From Oscillospiraceae bacterium (lineage in GTDB: Bacteria > Bacillota > Clostridia > Oscillospirales > Oscillospiraceae), in the NCBI GenBank assembly GCA_017519005.1, contig JAFWTG010000074.1, positions 1-47,826 of the forward strand: a stretch of DNA of 47,826 nt, written 5' to 3'. A program made the position numbers and the translations under genes. Positions 1 to 8,239 of the stretch are shown piece after piece. Under the pieces are notes generated by a model. That model searched no databases and was not told the origin of the DNA. It was given only the letters and a program-made list of their open reading frames with translations. Each line of letters starts with the position of its first letter. The first letter of the stretch is position 1.

Positions 1-103
1 ATCTGCTTTAATTAAGGTCTGCTGTTTATCAAGATACCGCTCAAATTGATTTCCTGTTCGTGATATAGGGGTATTTGCTAAATCTTCTTTCGCTTTATCT
101 GAT
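1..103 (-). other. AT-rich segment with an alien open frame at the window edge
   Basis: This stretch is visibly more AT-rich than the rest of the window. Read on the minus strand it is open for about 34 codons without a stop, with a polar, charged composition like ordinary protein coding (it reads S-D-K-A-K-E-D-L-A-N and onward). That frame differs from the cyclophilin frame it abuts, and the two meet at a GATC tetramer at 101-104. It is probably part of a gene from another replicon or organism joined here by assembly or recombination. I do not recognise the protein. Confidence 0.5.
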
Positions 104-265
104 CATAAAGCCCTTGATGACCCGATGGAAGATCAGGCCGTCGTAGAAGCCCTTGTTGGCCAGGTCAATGAAGTTATAGACGCTCTGGGGCGCGGTCTCT
201 GGATAGAGCTCGCCCTTCATCACGGCGCCGTTTTCCATGGTGATGGTGAAAATAGGATTGGACAT
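95..265 (-). pseudogene. Truncated cyclophilin-type peptidyl-prolyl isomerase
   Basis: The reading frame encodes the start of a cyclophilin, an enzyme that isomerises X-Pro peptide bonds. MSNPIFTITMENG leads into a Y-P-E-T-A-P-Q-S-V-Y-N-F stretch and the family signature around F-H-R-V-I-K-G-F-M-I. At the point where cyclophilins continue with Q-G-G-D, this one reads R followed by a stop, so only 56 of about 170 residues remain. The ATG at 265 has a GGAAAGG ribosome binding site and lies 18 bases downstream of smpB, so it was probably co-transcribed. The break falls on the GATC at 101-104, where base composition also changes. The gene itself may be intact and the break an assembly artefact. 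Confidence 0.75.
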
Positions 266-283
266 GTGTTTTTTCCTTTCCGA

Positions 284-748
284 TCAGTGGTTTCGTTCTT
301 TCATGGCTCGGTCAATCTGCCGTTTGGCGTCACGGGCCGCCATATCGTCCCGCTTGTCGTAGAGCTTCTTGCCGCGGCAAAGCGCAATCTCCACCTTGAC
401 CCGTGAGTTCTTGAGATAGACGGAGAGCGGAACAAGGGCGTATCCGTCCTGCTTGACCTTGCCGTAGAGGCGATTGATTTCCCGCTTGTGCATCAGAAGG
501 CGGCGGGGACGCAGGGGGTCCTTATTGAAAATATTGCCCTTTTCATACGGCGCGATATGCAGCTGCTTGATGAACATCTCGCCGTCCTTGATCTGACACC
601 AGGCTTCCTTGAGAGACAGCGTTCCGGCCCGGATGGATTTGACCTCCGTGCCGACCAATTCGATCCCGGCCTCAAAGGTCTCGTCGATGAAGTATTCATG
701 CCGGGCCTTTTGATTTTTTGCCATTACCTTGACGCCGGTGCCGGCCAT
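284..748 (-). CDS. smpB: SsrA-binding protein SmpB
   Basis: SmpB binds tmRNA and brings it to stalled ribosomes for trans-translation in the cytoplasm. The 154-residue product has the family layout: an N-terminal K-A-R-H-E-Y-F-I motif, [15 protein letters not shown], the P-Y-E-K-G-N core, D-P-L-R-P-R-R-L-L, and a basic tail ending in [10 protein letters not shown] chose the ATG at 748 because GAGGTGA lies seven bases upstream. The ATG at 724 is possible but has a poorly placed site, and a longer frame upstream overlaps the promoter. No tmRNA gene is visible nearby. The truncated cyclophilin follows in the same direction. Confidence 0.93.
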   Translation of the reverse strand: MAGTGVKVMAKNQKARHEYFIDETFEAGIELVGTEVKSIRAGTLSLKEAWCQIKDGEMFIKQLHIAPYEKGNIFNKDPLRPRRLLMHKREINRLYGKVKQDGYALVPLSVYLKNSRVKVEIALCRGKKLYDKRDDMAARDAKRQIDRAMKERNH

Positions 749-788
749 GAAATCACCTCGTTCCCCCGCTCTTCCAAGCTGGATGTTT

Positions 789-817
789 ATTATAACATAG
801 CCGCCTGACGCGCGCAA
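789..817 (-). promoter_or_regulatory. Sigma-A-type promoter of smpB
   Basis: On the minus strand TTGCGC (817-812) and TATAAT (794-789) are separated by 17 bases. The predicted transcript start lies about 35 bases upstream of the smpB ATG. Confidence 0.7.
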
Positions 818-865
818 GTCTTTTTCTGGCAATTCAAAAATATTTTTGATTTCATTGAAAAAGGC

Positions 866-894
866 TTTACCTTTTCCCTTCCATATATTATAAT
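866..894 (+). promoter_or_regulatory. Sigma-A-type promoter of the Gate-domain gene
   Basis: TTTACC (866-871) and TATAAT (889-894) are 17 bases apart. The ATG at 895 touches the -10 element and so cannot be the translation start of a transcript from this promoter. This supports the GTG at 934. Confidence 0.65.
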
Positions 895-933
895 GTGTAT
901 GGCATTTCTATCCCCGAAGGGAGCGTCTTTCAA

Positions 934-2451
934 GTGAAAACCAAAACTATCAGCAACATCTACGTCAAAGCAGTGATCTGTCTGGTGTGCTTCATCGGTT
1001 TTTTCTGCATTTTCGCCATCCCGATGGGATTGGGCAACGCGCTGAACACCCTGATGAACACCGCCTATGAGCTGCTCACAGGCACCGTCTTCTACATTAT
1101 GGCGATTGCCGTCATTGCCGGCGCGCTCTCCGGACTGCTGACGGAATTCGGCGTGGTCGCCCTTCTGAACAAGCTGCTTTCTCCGCTGATGAAGCCGCTG
1201 TTCGGGATGCCCGGCGCGTCCGCGCTCGGCATGGTTTCCACCTATCTTTCCGACAACCCCGCCATTCTCGCTCTGGCGGACGACCGGCAGTTTCGACGCT
1301 TCTTCAAGGCCTACCAGATTCCGGCCCTGACCAATCTTGGCACGGCCTTCGGCATGGGACTCATCGTCACCAGCTTTACCCTTGGCATGAGCAGCAATCT
1401 GGGCAGCCAGGTCTGGATCGCCGCGGTCTGCGGCAATCTTGGCGCTGTGATCGGCGCGATCATCTCCACCCGGATTATGCTGCACTTTATGAAAAAGGCA
1501 TACGGAACAGATCGGCCCGCGCTGGATGAGGTCATTGCGGACACCGAGGATCAGAAGGCCTTCCACCACAAGGGCTTCCTCCACGTGCTCGACGCGCTGA
1601 TGGAGGGCGGTAAAAAGGGCGTGGAGATGGGCCTTGCCATCATCCCCGGCGTGCTGATCATCTGCTCCATCGTCATGATGCTGACCAACGGCCGTCCGGC
1701 GCCGCAGTACAAATTTGCCGTCGTGCAGTGCATCAACGAGGACGGCTCCATCGCAGCCTCCACGGACCTGATCCTGATTCCCGATACCGGCAGCTTTCTG
1801 GTTGGCTTTCAGGATGGCAGCACCAACGCCAACTGGCTGAAGTTCGACAGTGAAGAAGAATACGGCGTCTATTCTCCCAATAACGGCCGCGTCTTCCGGG
1901 AGGATGAACTGATCCACGTGAAGCTCCCGCCGGCCGAGTGGGGCGACGAGAGCTCCGGCTACCGCCTGATTTTATACAAAGCGGATGAATCCACAAAAAC
2001 CACCCTGGAGCTCGTTCCCGAGGAGGACGACGGCTCCGGACGGATTTACTCCGGCACGATCCCCAAGGAGTCTTACCGCGGAAACGCCGGAGAAGGCGTC
2101 GCGATTCTCCCATGGATTGCAAATCTGATCGGCTTTATTCTCAAGCCGCTGTTCGGATTCTCCAGCGCCGAGGCCATTGCCGTCCCCGTCACCGCCCTGG
2201 GCTCCGCCGGAGCCGCGCTGGGTCTGATTCCCGGCTTTATCAACCAGGGCCTTGTCACCATCAACGATATGGCGGTCTTTACCGCCGTCTGTATGTGTTG
2301 GAGCGGATACCTCAGTACCCACGTCTCCATGATGGAGGTGCTGGGCTGTCGGGAGCACACCGGAAAGGCCATTATCAGCCACACCATCGGCGGCTTCTGC
2401 GCCGGCGTGTCCGCGCACTGGCTGTTTATGCTGTTTTCGTTGATATTCTAA
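934..2451 (+). CDS. Nucleoside-recognition (Gate) domain membrane protein with a soluble insert
   Basis: This is a multi-pass membrane protein of about 505 residues. The N-terminal half contains the hydrophobic Gate-type block (A-V-I-A-G-A-L-S-G-L-L-T-E-F-G-V, then P-G-A-S-A-L-G-M-V-S-T-Y-L-S-D-N-P). The C-terminal half has a second such block (V-P-V-T-A-L-G-S-A-G-A-A-L-G-L-I-P). Between them is a hydrophilic segment of roughly 120 residues (about residues 260-380), rich in Asp, Glu and Ser, which looks like a folded extramembrane domain. Gate proteins are linked to solute transport or spore maturation, but the substrate is not readable here. The start is taken as GTG 934, with GAAGGGAG 11 bases upstream. 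Three plus-strand genes follow with short gaps. Confidence 0.7.
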   Translation: MKTKTISNIYVKAVICLVCFIGFFCIFAIPMGLGNALNTLMNTAYELLTGTVFYIMAIAVIAGALSGLLTEFGVVALLNKLLSPLMKPLFGMPGASALGMVSTYLSDNPAILALADDRQFRRFFKAYQIPALTNLGTAFGMGLIVTSFTLGMSSNLGSQVWIAAVCGNLGAVIGAIISTRIMLHFMKKAYGTDRPALDEVIADTEDQKAFHHKGFLHVLDALMEGGKKGVEMGLAIIPGVLIICSIVMMLTNGRPAPQYKFAVVQCINEDGSIAASTDLILIPDTGSFLVGFQDGSTNANWLKFDSEEEYGVYSPNNGRVFREDELIHVKLPPAEWGDESSGYRLILYKADESTKTTLELVPEEDDGSGRIYSGTIPKESYRGNAGEGVAILPWIANLIGFILKPLFGFSSAEAIAVPVTALGSAGAALGLIPGFINQGLVTINDMAVFTAVCMCWSGYLSTHVSMMEVLGCREHTGKAIISHTIGGFCAGVSAHWLFMLFSLIF

Positions 2452-2486
2452 TATTTTAATCGCAGTTTTGCGGAAAAGGAGGAGCC

Positions 2487-3563
2487 ATGTCGCAGATTCT
2501 TGAGTACAAATGCCCTTGCTGCAGCGGCATCATTGAGTTCGACTCCGCCTCGCAGATGATGAAGTGCCCCTATTGCGAGACGACGTTTGATCCGGCTGCC
2601 CTGCAGGAAATGGACGAGGCGCTGAACAATGCCCCGCCGGATCAACTGGACTGGGAAACCCCGCAGACGCAGTTCGACGACGCCGATCTCTCTTCCATGC
2701 AGGTCTATTCCTGCAAGTCTTGCGGCGGTGAAATTATTGCGGACGCCACCACCGGCGCGACCCATTGCCCGTTCTGCGGAAATCCGGTGGTTCTGACCAA
2801 CGTCTTTGCCGGAGCTTTGAAGCCGGATCTGGTGATTCCCTTCAAGATCAGCAAGGAAGAGGCCAAGGAAGCGCTGAAAAAATTTGCCAAGGGCAAAAAG
2901 CTGGTCCCAAAGTTCTACAGCTCCGAAAGCCATCTGGACGAGATCAAGGGCGTCTACGTTCCATATTGGCTGTACTCCACGGACGTTGACGCGCATATCA
3001 ACTACCGCGCCACCCGGACTCGATCCTGGCGGACAGGCGACCGTCAATATACGGAAACCTCCCATTTCCGGCTGGAACGGCAAGGCAGTCTCAGCTTTGA
3101 CAACGTACCGGTGGACGGCTCCACCAAGGTGGACGATACGATGATGGAGTCCATCGAGCCCTACGATCTGAACGAGCTGAAGCCGTTCCAGACTGCCTAC
3201 CTCTCCGGCTACTGCGCGGACAAGTATGACGTTGACGCGGAAACCAGCGTTGCGCGAGCCAACGAGCGGATCAAAGCCAGCACGCTCAGCACCTTCCAGC
3301 AAACGGTCGGCGGCTATATCGCCCCGACTGCGGAGTCCAGCTCGATCAGTCTGCAGAACAACAGCTGCCGTTACGCCCTGCTTCCTGTCTGGCTTCTGAA
3401 CACCAGCTATGAGGGCAAGGTATATCCCTTCGCCATGAACGGTCAGACCGGAAAGCTGGTCGGAAACCTGCCCAGCGGAAAGAAAGAATACTGGACCCGC
3501 TATCTCCTCAGCGCAGGAGTCTGCACGGGGATCGTCTTCCTGATCTCCTTGCTGTTCCGTTAG
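2487..3563 (+). CDS. Double zinc-ribbon protein with C-terminal membrane anchor
   Basis: The 358-residue protein starts with two zinc-ribbon modules. The first pairs C-P-C-C (about residues 9-12) with C-P-Y-C (about 28-31), and the second pairs C-K-S-C with C-P-F-C (about 76-97). A long soluble region follows with a Y-V-P-Y-W-L-Y motif and a repeated L-L-P-V-W-L-L motif. One hydrophobic helix lies at the extreme C-terminus, so it is probably a tail-anchored cytoplasmic protein. The AAGGAGGAG ribosome binding site is ideal. The TPM-domain gene starts 16 bases after its stop, so the two are probably co-transcribed and work together, perhaps in envelope or membrane-protein quality control. The function is unknown. 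Confidence 0.75.
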   Translation: MSQILEYKCPCCSGIIEFDSASQMMKCPYCETTFDPAALQEMDEALNNAPPDQLDWETPQTQFDDADLSSMQVYSCKSCGGEIIADATTGATHCPFCGNPVVLTNVFAGALKPDLVIPFKISKEEAKEALKKFAKGKKLVPKFYSSESHLDEIKGVYVPYWLYSTDVDAHINYRATRTRSWRTGDRQYTETSHFRLERQGSLSFDNVPVDGSTKVDDTMMESIEPYDLNELKPFQTAYLSGYCADKYDVDAETSVARANERIKASTLSTFQQTVGGYIAPTAESSSISLQNNSCRYALLPVWLLNTSYEGKVYPFAMNGQTGKLVGNLPSGKKEYWTRYLLSAGVCTGIVFLISLLFR

Positions 3564-3579
3564 AAAGGGGGCGGATGCA

Positions 3580-4470
3580 ATGAAGCAAGTAACACAACGT
3601 ACGCTTGCCCTCGCGCTTGCCCTGCTTCTGCTGGCGGCCTTCTGTTCTCTGACTGTCTTCTCCACCGATCAGGCAGCCGGTCTGAGCGGCAATCCCCTCA
3701 TCGCGGATCAGGCGGGTCTGCTCAGCGAGAGCGAAGTCCAGACGCTTGAAAATCGAGCGCGCTCGATTTCTCTCGCCCACGGCTGCGAGGTCATCATCCT
3801 GACCGTCAACGGAACCGACGGCAAGACGCCGGAGCTGTATGCGGAAGATTATTTCGTAGACCACAATTACGGCTTCGGCACAGAGCACTCCGGCATCATG
3901 CTGCTCCTGGATATGGAGGCCCGTGACTGGCACATCGCAACGCGCGGAAGCGCCATTGACGCCTTCCACGATGATCCCACGGATTTCCTGGTGTCCCGCT
4001 TCCTTCCCGATCTCTCCAAAGGCGCGTATTACGAAGCGTTCCGAACCTATCTGGATTATGCCGAGCAGTTCCTCGGCGTCTACGACCAATCGCTTTCTCA
4101 GGACGTTGTGGACGATCTGAACGAGGAATACAGCGACTACGTGAACGGAACGGAATCGAAGCCGAACTACGTAAAGAAGGGCATTTTGTCCGTCGTCCTT
4201 GGCGCGCTGCTCGGCTTCGTGCCTGTCGGCATTCAGAAATCCTCGCTGAAAACCGTTCGCAAGCGCCGGGACGCCGCCGGATACGCGAGACCGGGCAGCC
4301 TGAATCTGAACGTCAACCGCGACGTGTACCTCTTCTCCAACGTGACCTCCCACGTGATTCAGCGTCAAACTACCAGCAGCGGCGGCGGCCACAGCATCAG
4401 CAGCGGCTCCAGCTCCACGCATACCCACTCCTCCGGCGCTACTTTTGGCGGTCACGGCGGAAAGTTCTGA
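3580..4470 (+). CDS. TPM-domain (TLP18.3/Psb32/MOLO-1 family) membrane protein
   Basis: The 296-residue product has a signal peptide (about residues 1-30) followed by a TPM domain. Its start, L-I-A-D-Q-A-G-L-L-S-E-S-E, is the usual opening of this family, and the H-S-G-I-M-L-L-L-D-M-E and R-D-W-H-I-A-T-R-G-S-A motifs follow. A transmembrane helix lies near residues 195-215. The tail is rich in Gly, Ser and His and ends in G-G-H-G-G-K-F, as in many TPM proteins. Family members have been linked to phosphatase activity and to membrane-complex repair, but the role here is not known. It ends at a strong hairpin shared with the converging SLH gene. Confidence 0.8.
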   Translation: MKQVTQRTLALALALLLLAAFCSLTVFSTDQAAGLSGNPLIADQAGLLSESEVQTLENRARSISLAHGCEVIILTVNGTDGKTPELYAEDYFVDHNYGFGTEHSGIMLLLDMEARDWHIATRGSAIDAFHDDPTDFLVSRFLPDLSKGAYYEAFRTYLDYAEQFLGVYDQSLSQDVVDDLNEEYSDYVNGTESKPNYVKKGILSVVLGALLGFVPVGIQKSSLKTVRKRRDAAGYARPGSLNLNVNRDVYLFSNVTSHVIQRQTTSSGGGHSISSGSSSTHTHSSGATFGGHGGKF

Positions 4471-4490
4471 TTCAAGCTTCTATTCGTTAA

Positions 4491-4524
4491 GAAACCCCTG
4501 GCTGTTTTCACAGCCAGGGGTTTC
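4491..4524. terminator. Terminator between converging genes
   Basis: A perfect 14-bp inverted repeat (GAAACCCCTGGCTG and its complement) has a six-base loop. A T-rich run follows on the plus strand. It lies between the TPM gene and the minus-strand SLH gene and may serve both. Confidence 0.85.
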
Positions 4525-4549
4525 CTTGCGTTTATTTTCTTTTGGAGGG

Positions 4550-7500
4550 TCAGTCCGTCAGACGGGCGTCTTCGACCATGAAGCGGTACAGCCAGAGCAC
4601 CAGCATCTCGCGGGGGCACTTGCCGGCGCCGTCAAATACGCCGTTGCTGCCTCTGTCAATGCCGATCTCGTAGCCCCACACGGCGGCGTCACGCCACCAG
4701 GAGCCTTCGGTGTCGCTGTAGGGGTTCTGCGTCTGCGGATTCAGCGTCGTTGCAGGCTTGCCCTGCCAGGCATACAGGAAGAGCATCATCTGGCCGCGGC
4801 TCATCTTGATATCCGGGCCGAAGGCGCCGTCACCAACGCCGCTGGTAATACCCTTCTGAACCGCCCAAAGCACGGCGTCATGGAACCAGATTCCATCCGG
4901 TACGTCGTTGAACGGATTTGCAGCGCCCTGAACGCCGGGCTTGCCGGCAGCGGCCCACAGGAAGACCACAGCCTGCGCTCTGGTCATTTCCATGCCGGTG
5001 CCGAAGAGGTTGCCGCCGACGCCGCCGGTGTAACCGTTGCTGTAGGCCCAGTCAATGGCCTCATGCTCGGGCGTGCCGTATTCCGGCATATCCGTAAACT
5101 CGGCGCAGGGGCAGTCGTGCAGCTTGTCGATCGGAACAGTCTTCACGTCGGTATACTCGGCGTCGTTGAAGGTCACCTTGGCGGTGAGCTTCTTCTGGCC
5201 TTCCGCTTCAACGGTGGGCTCCAGAACGACCTCTTCCGTAATCACGGCGTTCAGGATCTGCTCGTCGCCGCAGTTCGCGCAGGTGAATTTCGCGGAGGCG
5301 GCGTCCAGCGCCTCGGTCCAGGTCCAGACAGGATCGCCGTAGGCGTGACCGGTGGCTTCGATCACGTGCTGGGTTCTGCTGATGGGCGCACCGCAGACCG
5401 TGCAGTAAACGGCTTCCTCATAGCTGCCGTTCTGCGTGCAGGTGGGAGCGATCTCGTTTTCTCTCACAGGCTCGCCGGGCGTATGATCCACGACGGGGAT
5501 TGCGTAGTGCTCGCTGCTCAGGATCGCGTTGCAGCGCTGGCAACGGGTCACAAGATCGTAGGAGCCGGGCGTTGTGCAGGTCGGCTCGACCTCATTCTCG
5601 CGGGCAGGCTCGCCGGCCAGATGTCCCAGCGCGGGGATCTCTCTGGTTTCCGCAAATCCGCAGACGGTGCAGACACGCTTTTCGGTGCCGGGCTCGGTGC
5701 AGGTGGGAGCGGCGGATACCGTCCAATCGCCGAAGCTGTGCTCCTCGCAGACGGTCTTGCTCTTCGGGTTGGTGGTGAACCAGGTGGTGCCGTCGCCGGC
5801 GGAGTAGAGAGAAATCTGCTGCTGGCCGGAGGCATAGCAGCGGAAGAGCTTCGCCTTGTCGTTGAAGCGAATGGAACGGGTGTTGTACTCGAGGTTGGCG
5901 ATCTTGACGCCGGCAGGCTCATAGCTCAGGGTCCACTTGGCGTTGGTCTTGTTGCTGCCCGTGGCGGTCATCAGCGCATTGTTGTTGCTGGTCAGCGCCA
6001 GGTAGACGTCGTGCTCCTTCATCTTCAACGCATAGGCGCCGTTGCCTGCGGGCTCGAATGTGTAGATATACTCGTCTGGGATGTTATAGAGGACATTGCC
6101 CTCCAGCGTGCCGCCGATCTCCTCCAGATCGTGGGCAGCGCGGCTGCCGCCGATGCTGGAGCCGGTAATCTCGCCGGTAGCGTCGAGAACCTTTGTGAGG
6201 GAATCATCATGGTAAACGATGACATAGTCGCCGGCCCAGGAGGCAGGCGCCTGGGTAACCAGGGTGAAGCTGCCTTCGGTAACGCCGTCGGCTGCGACGA
6301 AGTACTTATACAGGGCGTAGTAGGTGGCGCTGGCCTCGGTGACGGTCAGGGATTCGCCGGCCTTGTGGAAAATCGGCATTTCCTGGCTGTCCTCGTCCAG
6401 AGCTGCCTCGGCCCAGCCCAGGAAGCGGTAGTGGTAGGCGTCGGCAATGGGCTCACCCTCGGGATTCGGGAAGCTGATTACGTCGTTGACGTAGCCGTTG
6501 AAGTTCTCAACGCTCACACCCTCGGGGGCAACAAAATTGACGGTCGCGGGAACGCGTGCGGCAAAGTTGATGCGAATCTCGCAGTCGGACTCAGCCTGAA
6601 CCTGGAAAATATTCCCGTTCTGGGTCACGGTGCAGGTGCCGGAAAGAACGTCGTAACCGACGACTTCATAGCCGACGGCCGGCATCGCGGTGATCTGACG
6701 GCCGGAGACGGTGACGGTGCCCCAGGCGTCGTTGTTGGAGCTGGCTGCAATGTTGAACTGGGTGAACAGAGTCCAAAGAGAGTTCGGGACCTGGATCACG
6801 TCCACGTTGCCGTGGCCGAGATAGGGATCCTCAGAGGAGGAAACGATGGGGAAGGCAACATGGTTGGCAACCGCCTGGCTGTAGGAATAGCTGCTGTAGG
6901 CGGGGTCCCAGTCGCAGTTGGACTTGGTCTTCATGTAGGCGCAGGCTTCCGCCACGGTGTGGTCCTGGCACATGTAGGGCCAGAAGAAGCCTTCGAACTT
7001 GTAGTCGCCGGTGAAGGTGACGGACTGGGAGTAGCCGTACACGACCTCAGCGCCGCGGCTGCGGAAGGGGGCTTCCAGGCCGTCGGTAGCCATGCCCAGG
7101 CAAATGGCCATCCAAACAAGACTGTTGGGGGCGGTGCCGGTCATGTGGTTGGTGATGGCGGTGCCGTCCACGGCCCAGTCGCCGCCGCCGAGGCTGAAGG
7201 CATGGTAATAGGTACCGAACTCACCCTGGGCGGAAGCCTTATCCGCGTTGGTGATGCCGGTGCTAGTGGTCAGGCAGAGGTAGGAGGAGTTGGCTTGGGA
7301 GGTGTAATCATTCCATCCGTCGTAGTCGGTGGTGCCGTGAGAGTCGAAGATCACAACGCCGCAGGTGTCCAGGGCATGACCCAGGTTGTTGACGTTGGCG
7401 TTGCTGGTCTTGTAGGTGGTGCCCACGCCGCCGGTGGCCTGTGCGATGGCGTTGCAGCGATTCTCATACTGCGCGGTGAAGGAGCCGTCGATGCCAATGT

Positions 7501-7945
7501 AGGGCTGGAAGGCGGCGATATCCACGGAGGAGGGAGAGCCGCCCTTGACGCCGTAGTTCACGATCTCGATTGCGGCATAGTCCTCCGGCTCAGCGCCGGG
7601 AACGGCCCCGATGTGGCGCTTTGCGCGGTAGCTGGGAGAATAGCCGTTGGGATCGCCCTTGTCGTCCACCCAGAAGAAGAAGTTTCCGTGACGCTCCAGC
7701 GTACCGGGAACGTAGTGGGAGGAGGAGGTTACGGCGTCGATGATCTCGTCAACTGCGCTGCTGTAAACTGCAGTCAAGGAATCAACGGTCGTCGAATTGG
7801 TTTGCTCGGCAGCATTCCGCTCGATCTCCGAGATCAGATCCCAGATTTCAGGCTCCGCCGACACGCCGGTGCTTCCGGCAAAGGCCAGCGGGGAAACGGA
7901 AAGCGTCAGAATCAGGGCAAGGATAAGCGCGATGATTTTTTTCAT
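4550..7945 (-). CDS. Secreted clan CD (caspase-fold) cysteine peptidase-like protein with three SLH domains
   Basis: The 1131-residue protein has a signal peptide ending near A-F-A-G. A caspase-fold-like domain spans about residues 90-370: V-V-I-F-D-S-H-G gives a His203-Gly204 dyad, and W-M-A-I-C-L-G gives Cys282. After the Cys come G-L-E-A-P-F-R-S-R-G-A-E-V-V-Y-G and T-V-A-E-A-C-A, as in gingipain- and CHAT-type domains. Next come an InlB-repeat-like segment, a beta-rich module, and three CxxC repeats of the form P-T-C-T-x-x-G-x-Y/T...C-x-x-C. The last 190 residues hold three SLH repeats for binding cell-wall polymer. The start has AAGGAGGT eight bases upstream. Peptidase activity is inferred from the His-Gly/Cys pattern. 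SLH anchoring is secure. Confidence 0.8.
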   Translation of the reverse strand: MKKIIALILALILTLSVSPLAFAGSTGVSAEPEIWDLISEIERNAAEQTNSTTVDSLTAVYSSAVDEIIDAVTSSSHYVPGTLERHGNFFFWVDDKGDPNGYSPSYRAKRHIGAVPGAEPEDYAAIEIVNYGVKGGSPSSVDIAAFQPYIGIDGSFTAQYENRCNAIAQATGGVGTTYKTSNANVNNLGHALDTCGVVIFDSHGTTDYDGWNDYTSQANSSYLCLTTSTGITNADKASAQGEFGTYYHAFSLGGGDWAVDGTAITNHMTGTAPNSLVWMAICLGMATDGLEAPFRSRGAEVVYGYSQSVTFTGDYKFEGFFWPYMCQDHTVAEACAYMKTKSNCDWDPAYSSYSYSQAVANHVAFPIVSSSEDPYLGHGNVDVIQVPNSLWTLFTQFNIAASSNNDAWGTVTVSGRQITAMPAVGYEVVGYDVLSGTCTVTQNGNIFQVQAESDCEIRINFAARVPATVNFVAPEGVSVENFNGYVNDVISFPNPEGEPIADAYHYRFLGWAEAALDEDSQEMPIFHKAGESLTVTEASATYYALYKYFVAADGVTEGSFTLVTQAPASWAGDYVIVYHDDSLTKVLDATGEITGSSIGGSRAAHDLEEIGGTLEGNVLYNIPDEYIYTFEPAGNGAYALKMKEHDVYLALTSNNNALMTATGSNKTNAKWTLSYEPAGVKIANLEYNTRSIRFNDKAKLFRCYASGQQQISLYSAGDGTTWFTTNPKSKTVCEEHSFGDWTVSAAPTCTEPGTEKRVCTVCGFAETREIPALGHLAGEPARENEVEPTCTTPGSYDLVTRCQRCNAILSSEHYAIPVVDHTPGEPVRENEIAPTCTQNGSYEEAVYCTVCGAPISRTQHVIEATGHAYGDPVWTWTEALDAASAKFTCANCGDEQILNAVITEEVVLEPTVEAEGQKKLTAKVTFNDAEYTDVKTVPIDKLHDCPCAEFTDMPEYGTPEHEAIDWAYSNGYTGGVGGNLFGTGMEMTRAQAVVFLWAAAGKPGVQGAANPFNDVPDGIWFHDAVLWAVQKGITSGVGDGAFGPDIKMSRGQMMLFLYAWQGKPATTLNPQTQNPYSDTEGSWWRDAAVWGYEIGIDRGSNGVFDGAGKCPREMLVLWLYRFMVEDARLTD

Positions 7946-7979
7946 ATTGTACCTCCTTCGTACAAATTTTATTGGATAT

Positions 7980-8009
7980 ATTATAACACAGAATCAGTGA
8001 TAATTGCAA
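7980..8009 (-). promoter_or_regulatory. Promoter of the peptidase-like SLH gene
   Basis: On the minus strand TTGCAA (8009-8004) and TATAAT (7985-7980) are 18 bases apart, about 35 bases upstream of the ATG. The AT-rich stretch 8010-8160 shows no gene. Confidence 0.7.
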
Positions 8010-8160
8010 CATAATTACATAATTTTCTGACGGAGAATTTCCACTTTTTTTCGTACAGCTTTTTCACAGTTTCTAGATTTGTTCTATATATTATTTTTAT
8101 AATAAGATAAACTTTTACCGTCTTTTCAGAAATCTTTTGACCACTTTTCATAAATTTCAG

Positions 8161-8198
8161 TTTACAATCGCTGCTTTTTTTGCTATGATTATCATAGC
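8161..8198 (+). promoter_or_regulatory. Promoter of the first NhaC gene with an overlapping palindrome
   Basis: TTTACA (8161-8166) and TATGAT (8184-8189) are 17 bases apart. The -10 element sits inside a perfect inverted repeat, GCTATGA-TTA-TCATAGC (8182-8198). This looks like an operator through which a repressor could block the promoter. The regulator is not identified. Confidence 0.6.
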
Positions 8199-8239
8199 GC
8201 GTTATCGTTAAACTTATCACAGAAAGGCAGCGCGATTCC

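Noticed and set aside
4445-8014. Very long open frame on the plus strand opposite the SLH peptidase-like gene
   Set aside because: It is Val/Gly/Ala-rich with no recognisable domain, and it mirrors the codon structure of the real minus-strand gene, which has a signal peptide, SLH repeats and an ideal ribosome binding site.
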